Source of the DNA: an uncultured Bacteroidales bacterium
GTDB lineage: Bacteria > Bacteroidota > Bacteroidia > Bacteroidales > F082
DNA: 35,348 nucleotides
Reading direction: 5' to 3'
NCBI GenBank assembly: GCA_900318465.1
Contig: ONKQ01000042.1
Location: 1 to 35,348, forward strand
Part shown: positions 1-6,445 of the stretch, one piece after another
Position numbering within the stretch: position 1 is the first letter of the stretch
Layout of the letters: the number at the start of each line of letters is the position of its first letter
The notes under the pieces: model-generated
Told to the model about the DNA's origin: nothing
The model's database searches: none
The model's input: the letters and a program-made list of their open reading frames with translations, nothing else
Made by a program: the position numbers and the translations under genes

Positions 1-219
1 GACGGCGCAGGCGAGGAGGGCAGCACCAAAGGCGAGCGCGAACGCTTCAATATGTGTTATTTGTTCAGCAATTTGCAAGTAACGCGCCGCGACCAGCCCG
101 CCAGCACGGAAGAAGCGACCGAGACGGCAGAGGCGCAGGAAGCACCCGCCGAGGAAGCCGCCGCCGCGTTCCTGCAGCCCGAACCGATGGAAGAACCCGA
201 ACCGATAGCGGTTTTTTAG
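1..219 (+). CDS. C-terminal end of an unknown protein with acidic tail
   Basis: The frame is open from base 1 to a TAG at 217-219, giving the last 72 residues of a gene that starts upstream of the window. The first part contains a mixed segment (RFNMCYLFSNLQV) that could be the end of a folded domain. The rest is a low-complexity tail rich in Glu, Ala and Pro. Such tails occur on single-strand-binding and other replication proteins, but no family can be named from this fragment. The next gene follows 14 bp later behind a strong AAGGAGG ribosome-binding site, so it is probably the first visible member of a three-gene operon ending at the terminator at 722-763. Confidence 0.6.
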   Translation, partial: DGAGEEGSTKGERERFNMCYLFSNLQVTRRDQPASTEEATETAEAQEAPAEEAAAAFLQPEPMEEPEPIAVF

Positions 220-233
220 AAAGGAGGCGCGAA

Positions 234-506
234 ATGTTTAATGTATTTATCCCCGCCCATCTTCTGCCGTTACTGCTTCACGGAAAGCGTGACGGAATAA
301 CCGAGGAGGAAGCCAACGACACCGCCATTTTTGCGGCAAAATTCGCCTTTATCCTGCCGCTGCCGCTGGATAACTATTTCACCCCGAAAGAGGGACAAAA
401 AACGCAGTTCTGCCCATTTTTCAACGATGTGACCGCAACGCCCGCGAAATGTTACATTTTCGCAATCCCGACAGGGGAGGAGCAAGGAAAGGAGGCGCGG
501 CAATGA
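234..506 (+). CDS. Small hypothetical protein (90 aa)
   Basis: The start at 234 is chosen because AAAGGAGG lies about 7 bp upstream; the longer open frame back to 54 merely overlaps the preceding gene. The product has a hydrophobic N-terminus (FNVFIPAHLLPLLL), a Glu-rich patch, and a central hydrophobic stretch but no clear transmembrane helix or known motif. The stop overlaps the start of the next gene (ATGA at 503-506), indicating translational coupling. GC-rich codon usage matches the flanking small genes and the 25.6-30.7 kb replication genes rather than the AT-rich cargo. Function unknown. Confidence 0.6.
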   Translation: MFNVFIPAHLLPLLLHGKRDGITEEEANDTAIFAAKFAFILPLPLDNYFTPKEGQKTQFCPFFNDVTATPAKCYIFAIPTGEEQGKEARQ

Positions 507-700
507 TGGACAGAATAACAAAGGCACTCACGGCGGAAAAATACCACCTGCCGAAAGTCGGACAATACACGGGCGCACAACTCGCGGAAATGCTGGAGAC
601 CAGCAACGCACCCGCCGCCACGGTGGAGGCATTCAGAAAATACGTAGTTTATGCCACTTTGAACGCCCCGAAAAGAATTGTAATACAGCCGCCCCAATAA
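503..700 (+). CDS. Small hypothetical protein (65 aa)
   Basis: It starts at 503 in an ATGA overlap with the preceding stop (a second Met follows at 506) behind AAAGGAGG, and ends in TAA at 698-700. The product is hydrophilic with several predicted helices (TGAQLAEMLETSNAPAATVE) and no membrane segment or recognised domain. It is the last gene of the small operon, since a strong intrinsic terminator starts 22 bp downstream. Function unknown. Confidence 0.6.
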   Translation: MMDRITKALTAEKYHLPKVGQYTGAQLAEMLETSNAPAATVEAFRKYVVYATLNAPKRIVIQPPQ

Positions 701-721
701 GGGCGGAAGCACCCACCCAGC

Positions 722-763
722 AAGGCGCAAAGATCCGAAAAACGGAACTTTTGCGCCTTTTTT
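722..763 (+). terminator. Intrinsic terminator after the small-gene operon
   Basis: A perfect 10-bp stem AAGGCGCAAA (722-731) pairs with TTTGCGCCTT (750-759) and runs into TTTTTTA (758-764). Confidence 0.85.
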
Positions 764-786
764 AGTGCCATTTTCCAAAAAAAAAA

Positions 787-830
787 TTTTTCCGCCATCC
801 GGCGGAAAAAATTACGGCGGCATTCCGTAA
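787..830. repeat. Two adjacent perfect hairpins
   Basis: The first hairpin has a 10-bp stem, TTTTTCCGCC (787-796) with GGCGGAAAAA (801-810), and a 4-nt loop. The second has a 6-bp stem, TTACGG (812-817) with CCGTAA (825-830). Ten As at 777-786 precede the first hairpin, so on the minus strand it is followed by T10 and would be a strong terminator for leftward transcription. No leftward gene is visible nearby. Confidence 0.7.
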
Positions 831-929
831 CGGGAAATGACAGCCGCTTCCCGGAGGTCAGCATCTTTCTTTGAGGCGTCATTCTCCCCTTACTCCATAT
901 CTGTCCCATGCGTTTTTCAACAAGCGGCT

Positions 930-937
930 TATCTTTG
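930..937 (+). promoter_or_regulatory. Bacteroidota -7 box (TATCTTTG)
   Basis: TATCTTTG matches the TAnnTTTG -7 consensus and is followed by GC, as is common. A T-rich stretch at 913-917 could serve as the -33 region. It lies 18 bp before the start codon at 956. Confidence 0.6.
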
Positions 938-955
938 CCGCAAAAACCCAACCCT

Positions 956-1195
956 ATGGCCACAAAGATAAGACGCGCCGACGCGCTGCGGGAAATGGAA
1001 ACCCGCGAGAAGTCCAGCGGCAGAGCCGCCCGTTTCTCCGTCCAGTTCTATCTGAAAAACGGTGAGCTGGTCTCGTTCCCGAGAGCGGTGATGAGAGGCT
1101 TGAAAGCCGACATGAAAAGGAGCATGGGAAGCTCAACGGCCGCTGCGTTGGACCGCAACGCGGAACGCCTCTTCGACCTCGCCGCAGAGTTTTAG
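956..1195 (+). CDS. Small hypothetical protein of mobile-element type (79 aa)
   Basis: The ATG at 956 is preferred over the upstream in-frame ATG at 908 because the -7 box at 930-937 lies between them. The product is basic. Its centre (RAARFSVQFYLKNGELVSFPRAVMRGLKADMKRS) resembles, from memory, short proteins common in Bacteroides phages and conjugative elements that share a 'F-Y-x-K-N-G-E-x-V' segment followed by 'P-R-A'. The biochemical role of those proteins is unknown to me. It is transcribed alone and followed by a hairpin at 1210-1237. Confidence 0.6.
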   Translation: MATKIRRADALREMETREKSSGRAARFSVQFYLKNGELVSFPRAVMRGLKADMKRSMGSSTAAALDRNAERLFDLAAEF

Positions 1196-1209
1196 GGTGA
1201 CAAGTGCTG

Positions 1210-1237
1210 GTCAACTTCTTCGGAACGAAGAATTGAC
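1210..1237. repeat. Hairpin downstream of the 79-aa gene
   Basis: GTCAA (bulged C) TTCTTCG, loop GAA, then CGAAGAA TTGAC gives a 12-bp stem with one bulge. The left arm CAACTTCTTCG at 1212-1222 recurs inverted as CGAAGAAGTTG at 1338-1348, just past the 80-bp repeat. There is no U-tract, so it is not a classical intrinsic terminator. Confidence 0.6.
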
Positions 1238-1259
1238 GAACGGCCCTATAACAACGAGA

Positions 1260-1339
1260 GATTCTTATTTTCACACGAATCCACGTCAAACCACAAGTTA
1301 TTGACAATCATATATTTCCAATTTTCACGCGAATCCACG
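1260..1339 (+). repeat. Left 80-bp direct repeat flanking the AlbA_2 gene
   Basis: It aligns without gaps to 2933-3012, with 67 of 80 positions identical by hand count. Each copy contains two 19-bp units close to ATTTTCACGCGAATCCACG, 54 bp apart; here they are at 1267-1285 and 1321-1339. Confidence 0.85.
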
Positions 1340-1390
1340 AAGAAGTTGGGAGTTGGTCTTGCGACAGTAACTCCACTATCATACTGAAAG

Positions 1391-1419
1391 GAAAACTGCG
1401 ACACGCTGTCGCAGTTTTC
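1391..1419. repeat. Perfect 12-bp-stem hairpin upstream of the AlbA_2 gene
   Basis: GAAAACTGCGAC (1391-1402) pairs with GTCGCAGTTTTC (1408-1419) around a 5-nt loop. It sits between the left direct repeat and the putative promoter at 1455. It may be an insulating terminator (rightward it ends in TTTTC) or an operator. Confidence 0.7.
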
Positions 1420-1454
1420 ACCAACATGTCTATATTTACATGAAAGAAAAAATG

Positions 1455-1462
1455 TAATTTTG
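1455..1462 (+). promoter_or_regulatory. Putative -7 box for the AlbA_2 gene (TAATTTTG)
   Basis: TAATTTTG matches TAnnTTTG and lies 29 bp upstream of the ATG at 1492. A TTTAC at 1435-1439 is a poor -33 candidate. Confidence 0.5.
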
Positions 1463-1491
1463 CGACCTAATTAAAACATGTTGATTGAAAT

Positions 1492-2934
1492 ATGGCTAAT
1501 TGGCTAAAACAAGCAGTTACGGCACTTGAGGACAGCTTGTATCCTGTCCCCCAAGAGTTAAATGGTATAGATTGGAAATGTGCATTGTCAGACAAATCGG
1601 AACGATTGGCCCAACATCTGTGTGCTTTCTCCAATACGACAGGTGGCGGCTATCTGGCATTCGGCTTGGATAATGATGCCGCTTTTGTGACGCTATCAAA
1701 GGATGAGATAGAGGAAATAGTTGGCAGGCTTGGAAACATTGCCAAAAATAACCTGGCTTGGTCCGTTCAACTGGAACATACAGTAGTGGACTACAAGGGT
1801 CATGTGCTGCTCTTTGTCCGTGTTTATGAGCAGACGAACAAGCCCATCTATCTGAGAGGGAAAGATATATACGAGGCCTATATCAGATCAGCAGGGCATA
1901 CAGTGAAAATGTCGAGAGAACAGGTGCATGAAATGGTTGCGCTGTCTCACGGCCTTTCATTTGAAGATAGGGTGGCACAAAGCGGGTTGACGATTGGTGA
2001 TGTCGAGTACCTGCTGGACTGCGAGAAGTTATTTGAGAAGCTTGACAAGAGAATGCCATCGGAAAAGAAACTGATGATGAAACAGTTGGAGGAATATGGG
2101 TTGGTTGTGGAAAAAGGTGACAGCTATGATATTCTGAATCTGGGGGCCATCCTGTTTGCCAGAAGGTTGAAAGATTTCCCATCGCTGGCTGGTAAGGAAA
2201 TCGTGGCGAGAAAATATCAGGGAACCAACAACCGGATTCTATCGCTGGAGTATCGTTGCGAGACAGGTTATGCTGTGGGGTTCGGAAACTTGGTTTCATT
2301 TGTAAGTAAGAATACGAGTACGGAGAAAATTGAAGTACAACGTGAGACGGTTCCGACATACCCTGTTGTGGCAATCAGAGAACTGGTGGCCAATATGATG
2401 GTCCATCAAGATTTTGCCATCAAAGGGATGCCGCTGACGATTGAGATTTTTGAGAATCGTCTGACGTTCACGAATCCGGGATCTTCGCTAAATGATGTAA
2501 ACCGCCTGATTGATCTCCCACCGCATTCGCGCAACGAATCGTTGGCGCAAATGATGCTGTTGTTGGATATGTGCGAGCGTCGGGGTAGCGGTTTCGACCG
2601 TGCCACCGATGCGATTGGGCAGATGAAACTTCCTGCATATAAGGCTCAAAGTGGTGATAACTATACGAGAGTGACACTGTTCCCGAGAAAAAGTGTAAAT
2701 GAAATGACACGGGAAGAACGTATAGCCGTGTGCTATCAGCATGCATGCCTGCTATATGAAGATGGTCTTTCAATTGGGAACCAAAACGTCAGAGATAGGT
2801 TTAATCTGAATAAGAACCAGTCGGCAATGGCTTCTCGTATCTTGGCAGACACTTTCGAAAGCGGCCTTATTAAGATGGAGAATCCTGAAATGGAATCGAA
2901 GCGCTACACATCTTACATACCTTATTATGGGTGA
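1492..2934 (+). CDS. AlbA_2/divergent-AAA (Schlafen-like) ATP-binding protein
   Basis: The 480-residue product begins with a domain of the AlbA_2 (divergent AAA-4, Schlafen-like) type: a strand-helix segment with 'AFSNTTGGGYLAFGL' (around residues 46-60) is the typical signature. The middle (around residues 290-360) has an ATPase-like fold with 'AIRELVANMMVHQDF', a degenerate GHKL N-box, then 'NPGSS' and 'RRGSGFDRA'. The C-terminus (around 410-480) looks like a winged helix. Family members are usually annotated as putative transcriptional regulators or ATP-dependent DNA-binding proteins, some linked to phage defence. The gene is solitary, with its own promoter. The stop codon at 2932-2934 overlaps the right direct repeat by two bases, so gene plus repeats form a compact cassette. 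Confidence 0.8.
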   Translation: MANWLKQAVTALEDSLYPVPQELNGIDWKCALSDKSERLAQHLCAFSNTTGGGYLAFGLDNDAAFVTLSKDEIEEIVGRLGNIAKNNLAWSVQLEHTVVDYKGHVLLFVRVYEQTNKPIYLRGKDIYEAYIRSAGHTVKMSREQVHEMVALSHGLSFEDRVAQSGLTIGDVEYLLDCEKLFEKLDKRMPSEKKLMMKQLEEYGLVVEKGDSYDILNLGAILFARRLKDFPSLAGKEIVARKYQGTNNRILSLEYRCETGYAVGFGNLVSFVSKNTSTEKIEVQRETVPTYPVVAIRELVANMMVHQDFAIKGMPLTIEIFENRLTFTNPGSSLNDVNRLIDLPPHSRNESLAQMMLLLDMCERRGSGFDRATDAIGQMKLPAYKAQSGDNYTRVTLFPRKSVNEMTREERIAVCYQHACLLYEDGLSIGNQNVRDRFNLNKNQSAMASRILADTFESGLIKMENPEMESKRYTSYIPYYG

Positions 2935-3012
2935 TTCTTATTTTCACGCGAATCCACAACAAAACAAGACCTATTGATAATCAGACACTTCCAATTTTCA
3001 TGCGAATCCACG
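2933..3012 (+). repeat. Right 80-bp direct repeat flanking the AlbA_2 gene
   Basis: This is the partner of 1260-1339. Its 19-bp units are at 2940-2958 and 2994-3012. The repeat starts inside the stop codon of the gene. No gene is seen from 3013 to 3161. Confidence 0.85.
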
Positions 3013-3161
3013 GCAGGTGAAGAAATGGTTTTGACACCAAAATGAAAGTCGCCAACACGAGGAGAACTTTGTAATAATTTTCGGCGTTCCCTCTCTCATC
3101 AGATGTTCAAACTTGACAAGTCCAAAAACACAGCACCAAATATCTGTCACATTGCAGAGAC

Positions 3162-4355
3162 CTATTCCTTAGATGACGGTTCTGAGGGCTTTTCGTCGTT
3201 TAGTTTCTTCTTGGCCGACTTTTCCTCTGTGGCCTTTTCTTCGGTAATATTCCCCTCATTTTGAGCGAGTTCGACTGCATTTCCTTCTTGTGGGATGTTG
3301 ACCAAATGGTAGCCGCCGTTCTTCCTACTGCCAATAAATTCGATTAGTCCCTGCTTTTTAAGTACTGCGATGCAACGTTCGACGGTACTCAACGGAATCT
3401 TTGTCTCATCAACAATCTTCCTTGTATTGCAGTTCGAATGATTTTCTATATATGAAAGCACCGCTTTGAGCTTTTCGTCAGGAGGTGTTACAGGCTTCCG
3501 TTTGATTTTTGGACGAGCCGGTCTCACCGGAATGTTTTTACCGCTCGCTTTAGCTCTGTACCGCAGAAGACCTTCCACTACCTTTTCGGAAATCTCTTCT
3601 TGGTTTTTGGGCTCCAACTTAAATGTGGTTGGTTGCGCTTCCCATGGCATTTTCTTCATAATCACGGTATTATCTTTGCACGTTTTAATGTATCGGAATG
3701 GCACCAATTCAGTAGGCGTTATGCGAACAAAATCGTCCCCAAACAGATGCTCAAGATGCTTCATTGAACCGAGACGTGAATAATTCTTATTTTGTACCAA
3801 AATGATATCAGTGAAGTTTCGTTGTTGATGACAATAGAAAATGTCATCAATATTGACCAAATGTAAGTTGCATTTTTTGTCTGTAACATCTAGCATCCTA
3901 ATATCTTGATATACAACTTTCACCTCTTTTTCCCAAGCTTGCTGGAAATGCTGTCGTTCCCTTATCAGGAATGGAAAGACAATCAGTGCAAGATTACGCC
4001 AAACAGTGATAAACAGAATCTTTGAGAAAAAACTAAATGCACCCACATACTCAACAAGTTGAGCATTACACGACATTATACCAGGATAAGCAATGACTAA
4101 ATCAATGATACCCGTTAACATTGCAACAAGCACCAATGTCAACCAATAAATCTTCGGATAATTCCGATAGAGTTTAGGATAAAGCAGGAAGTAATTGATA
4201 TACAATGTTCCTAATAAGAAAACGCCAGAGATAGTTTCCTTAAGTAAGCTGCCTGAGAATGGGCGCAGATAAGAGTTGCGTGCAAAAAACCAAAGTGTTA
4301 CTGCGCAAAACAGGATGTTTAGAAAAACAATTACAACTGTGTTCAGATGTTTCAT
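3162..4355 (-). CDS. Membrane-anchored LytTR regulator with C-terminal winged helix
   Basis: The 397-residue protein starts with about four hydrophobic segments (roughly residues 5-25, 40-60, 68-92, 105-130), forming an inner-membrane sensor region. A LytTR-type DNA-binding domain follows (about 157-240), recognisable from 'NIDDIFYCHQQRNFTDIIL', 'GSMKHLEHLF' and 'DFVRI'. Then come a basic Pro-rich linker and a second DNA-binding winged helix (about 290-355; 'KIPLSTVERCIAVLKKQGLIEF'), and a highly charged Lys/Glu tail. A membrane LytTR protein lacking a receiver or kinase domain is known in Bacteroidota; the added winged helix is less usual. It is divergent from the lipoprotein gene at 4661, and direct repeats in the shared intergenic region fit LytTR half-site spacing. 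The likely role is a one-component regulator of the rightward surface/toxin cluster (inference). Confidence 0.8.
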   Translation of the reverse strand: MKHLNTVVIVFLNILFCAVTLWFFARNSYLRPFSGSLLKETISGVFLLGTLYINYFLLYPKLYRNYPKIYWLTLVLVAMLTGIIDLVIAYPGIMSCNAQLVEYVGAFSFFSKILFITVWRNLALIVFPFLIRERQHFQQAWEKEVKVVYQDIRMLDVTDKKCNLHLVNIDDIFYCHQQRNFTDIILVQNKNYSRLGSMKHLEHLFGDDFVRITPTELVPFRYIKTCKDNTVIMKKMPWEAQPTTFKLEPKNQEEISEKVVEGLLRYRAKASGKNIPVRPARPKIKRKPVTPPDEKLKAVLSYIENHSNCNTRKIVDETKIPLSTVERCIAVLKKQGLIEFIGSRKNGGYHLVNIPQEGNAVELAQNEGNITEEKATEEKSAKKKLNDEKPSEPSSKE

Positions 4356-4380
4356 ATTGATTTAATTTTGAATACGGCTG

Positions 4381-4388
4381 CAAAGATA
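4381..4388 (-). promoter_or_regulatory. -7 box for the LytTR gene (TATCTTTG, leftward)
   Basis: CAAAGATA on the plus strand reads TATCTTTG on the minus strand and matches TAnnTTTG. It lies about 25 bp upstream of the start at 4355. GAGGG-containing minus-strand motifs further upstream (plus-strand CCCTC at 4428-4432 and 4451-4455) resemble the sites proposed for the divergent gene and could mediate autoregulation. Confidence 0.6.
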
Positions 4389-4537
4389 AATAATTATCCA
4401 ATACGAAAACCCAAGTAGCACCCTACACCCTCGCACCAATGCCATTTCCGCCCTCACACAATTCAAAAACATGAGGGTTTGTTAATATATTGATTATCAA
4501 TATACTACCCCCCCCCTAAAGGTATTAAAATCAATAT

Positions 4538-4588
4538 AGGGTTCACATTTAAAGAATGAGGGTTCACATTTTCGGAGTGAGGGCTTAA
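4538..4588 (+). promoter_or_regulatory. Predicted LytTR operator: three half-sites at 21-bp period
   Basis: AGGGTTCAC occurs at 4538-4546 and identically at 4559-4567, and a weaker copy AGGGCTTAA starts at 4580. LytTR proteins are known to bind imperfect 9-bp direct repeats separated by 12-13 bp, so exact 21-bp steps are as expected. The third copy lies where the -33 region of the promoter at 4608 would be, suggesting activation. A possible outlier AGGGTTTGT is at 4474. A run of nine Cs at 4508-4516 lies between. Confidence 0.65.
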
Positions 4589-4607
4589 ATGACGTTTTCA
4601 GATGTTG

Positions 4608-4615
4608 TATTTTTG
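4608..4615 (+). promoter_or_regulatory. -7 box for the first lipoprotein (TATTTTTG)
   Basis: TATTTTTG matches TAnnTTTG and is followed by CC. It lies 46 bp before the start codon at 4661 and 20 bp downstream of the third predicted LytTR half-site. Confidence 0.6.
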
Positions 4616-4660
4616 CCGTCGAAAATTATCAAAATTAGTATGTTTCAAAATCAAAGTACA

Positions 4661-5161
4661 ATGAAAAAAGTATTGACACTGACACTGCTCGCGGTCATAT
4701 TGTTTGGCGCTTGCGAGAAAGAAGAAAATTCAACAGCAACACATGAACAATCACGCAACCGTGTGATAGCACTGCCCAACGACGGAAAAACCGGAACTTC
4801 AACATACCTGTTTGCTCTGGGTGTTGGGCATAGCGGTAAAGACTGCAAAGGGTGCATGATGTTAGACGGCCATCTTGTCCATATTAATTGTATTGGGGCT
4901 GGTGATGATTGTTGGAGGACAGCATCCGTCCAGCTTCAACAAGTTGGCACAGAAATTACTGCTACCACAACGGACACATTCGATCTTACTTCAGATGATT
5001 TTTTCCTTATGCCAGACCGCTCGTTAAGTTATACGGACGAAAAAAATAACCGCATCTTCCTGAACATCCCAGAGCAGATTGTCTATCGTGATACCGCCAC
5101 GCTGCAGTTCACCTTTACGAGTCTGTTCTTCAGCGAAACGGCGGCATACAACAACAATTAG
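4661..5161 (+). CDS. Surface lipoprotein of unknown family (166 aa)
   Basis: The start at 4661 gives a clean lipoprotein signal peptide: KK, a hydrophobic core, and lipobox FGAC with Cys18. The cysteine is followed by EKEEN, an acidic stretch of the kind that directs Bacteroidota lipoproteins to the cell surface. The upstream in-frame ATG at 4589 would precede the -7 box and is rejected. The mature part is mostly predicted beta with three further cysteines (GKDCKGC, GDDCW) that might form a disulphide or bind metal. It is the first gene downstream of the predicted LytTR operator and divergent from the regulator, so it may be its main target or its outer-membrane partner. Function unknown. Confidence 0.75.
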   Translation: MKKVLTLTLLAVILFGACEKEENSTATHEQSRNRVIALPNDGKTGTSTYLFALGVGHSGKDCKGCMMLDGHLVHINCIGAGDDCWRTASVQLQQVGTEITATTTDTFDLTSDDFFLMPDRSLSYTDEKNNRIFLNIPEQIVYRDTATLQFTFTSLFFSETAAYNNN

Positions 5162-5498
5162 AAATTGTATAAACAGTTATGAGACCTTACCCACAACCCA
5201 ATATCATAGCCAACCTTTTTTGGTTGGGAAAGAATAACTTCATTGTATGATGCTCCGCTATAGTGTGCAACAGACCGATAGCGGAGCCGGAAAAGAAAGG
5301 CACCCGAGCAGGGGCATCGTAATGGGATTGTGAACACTCAAAAACGATGTTCCCTGCCGTTAAGCACCTTAGGTCGCATATATCGTGATGTCTGTAACGC
5401 GATAGCACAAAAATCCTGTGGCAAAGATACAACTTTTCCGTTTTGGATTACAGATATGTTAATTATTCGTTTTTTTTACAAATTAAAATTATTTCAAG
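5162..5498. other. 337-bp intergenic region with inverted repeats and an orphan leftward promoter box
   Basis: CCAACC/GGTTGG (5210-5227) encloses T6, and a 10-bp inverted repeat GCTCCGCTAT (5252-5261)/ATAGCGGAGC (5278-5287) follows. Plus-strand CAAAGATA at 5422-5429 reads TATCTTTG leftward, but no convincing leftward gene follows. The most likely meaning is a remnant of a lost divergent gene. A T8 run lies at 5470-5477 just before the next gene. Confidence 0.5.
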
Positions 5499-6434
5499 AT
5501 GAAAAAAACTACGATGTTATTGTTAGCCCTTATAGCACTACTTATGGGCTTGTTGTTTCCGGGATGTGAAAAAGAAAGAGTTACTACACAATCATCATCT
5601 ATCCAAACTTTAAAAGAAAAAGGTATTCTTGATATTAAAATGCAAGACGGAATGTTGTGTTTTGATTCTTGGGAACAATATGAAAACACCATTTATTATT
5701 TAGCAGAATCGTGCGAAAATCATGTGGCACGTTATTATGATAGCATTTGCTCTGTAACAGGCACAGATGATGAAGAGGTATTTAATATGTGCGCCGAAAG
5801 AGATGGTTTTAGTCAATTTAAACCGTTGCACGATTTTTCAAATGCATTAAACTTCCAAAGCCTTTACAATGTGTTGGAAGCAGAAGAAATAAAATGGCTT
5901 GAAGAGTCAACGGATAGTCTTTCCCCTTTTGAAACAACTCTGTTGGAACGCTATCAATCAGCTTTGCATAACGTTGCTGGAGATGTGATGATTGAGGGGA
6001 AGGTGTTTAATCCGGATAAGGCTGTTGAAGATGATTGTAAAATGCATGGCAGTGTATCAGGTAAAAGTTCAGATTATATTTATAATGACAAAACACGTTT
6101 TATAGAAGGTAAGTTAAGTACAACAGCGGTTTCTTTCAGTGCTCATACAACAGCATACACGAAAAAAAATGGTAAAAAGAGCTTGTGGTTAACGAGAGGA
6201 CTTGGAGTATCTGATTGGGGAAATAAATTGCGTGCTTGTGAAACTGTTTATTACAGTGATTTATTGATGCCGATGCAGGGCAAGTCAAAACATAGGCCCA
6301 ATCTTCCATTATGCTATGTGTTCGTTTTCGAGACCATCCATCAAATTCCGAATTATGTTCATCCATATGCTCAATTATTACACAGTTCTCATTGGCACTC
6401 TCTATCTGGAACTTCCTTTCAACGTGCATTATAA
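5499..6434 (+). CDS. Lipoprotein of unknown family (311 aa)
   Basis: It starts with a lipoprotein signal peptide: KK, a Leu-rich core, and lipobox FPGC with Cys23, then EKE, again a surface-export-type signal. The mature part is acidic and helical up to about residue 180, with many Glu/Asp and several cysteines. About 185-260 looks beta-rich ('GKLSTTAVSFSAHTTAYTKK'). The last ~50 residues (from about 262) are rich in His, Pro and Tyr and look unlike the rest, so a late frameshift or a recombined end is possible. The next gene starts 11 bp after its stop, consistent with an operon. No family is recognised. Confidence 0.65.
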   Translation: MKKTTMLLLALIALLMGLLFPGCEKERVTTQSSSIQTLKEKGILDIKMQDGMLCFDSWEQYENTIYYLAESCENHVARYYDSICSVTGTDDEEVFNMCAERDGFSQFKPLHDFSNALNFQSLYNVLEAEEIKWLEESTDSLSPFETTLLERYQSALHNVAGDVMIEGKVFNPDKAVEDDCKMHGSVSGKSSDYIYNDKTRFIEGKLSTTAVSFSAHTTAYTKKNGKKSLWLTRGLGVSDWGNKLRACETVYYSDLLMPMQGKSKHRPNLPLCYVFVFETIHQIPNYVHPYAQLLHSSHWHSLSGTSFQRAL

Positions 6435-6445
6435 GTAACAATATT

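Noticed and set aside
5210-5227. Intrinsic terminator after the first lipoprotein
   Set aside because: The T-run is the loop of the hairpin rather than following it, so it was listed only as an inverted repeat.
5187-5432. 81-codon minus-strand frame near the orphan leftward promoter
   Set aside because: Its start codon lies upstream of the promoter box, and the composition is unlike a real protein.
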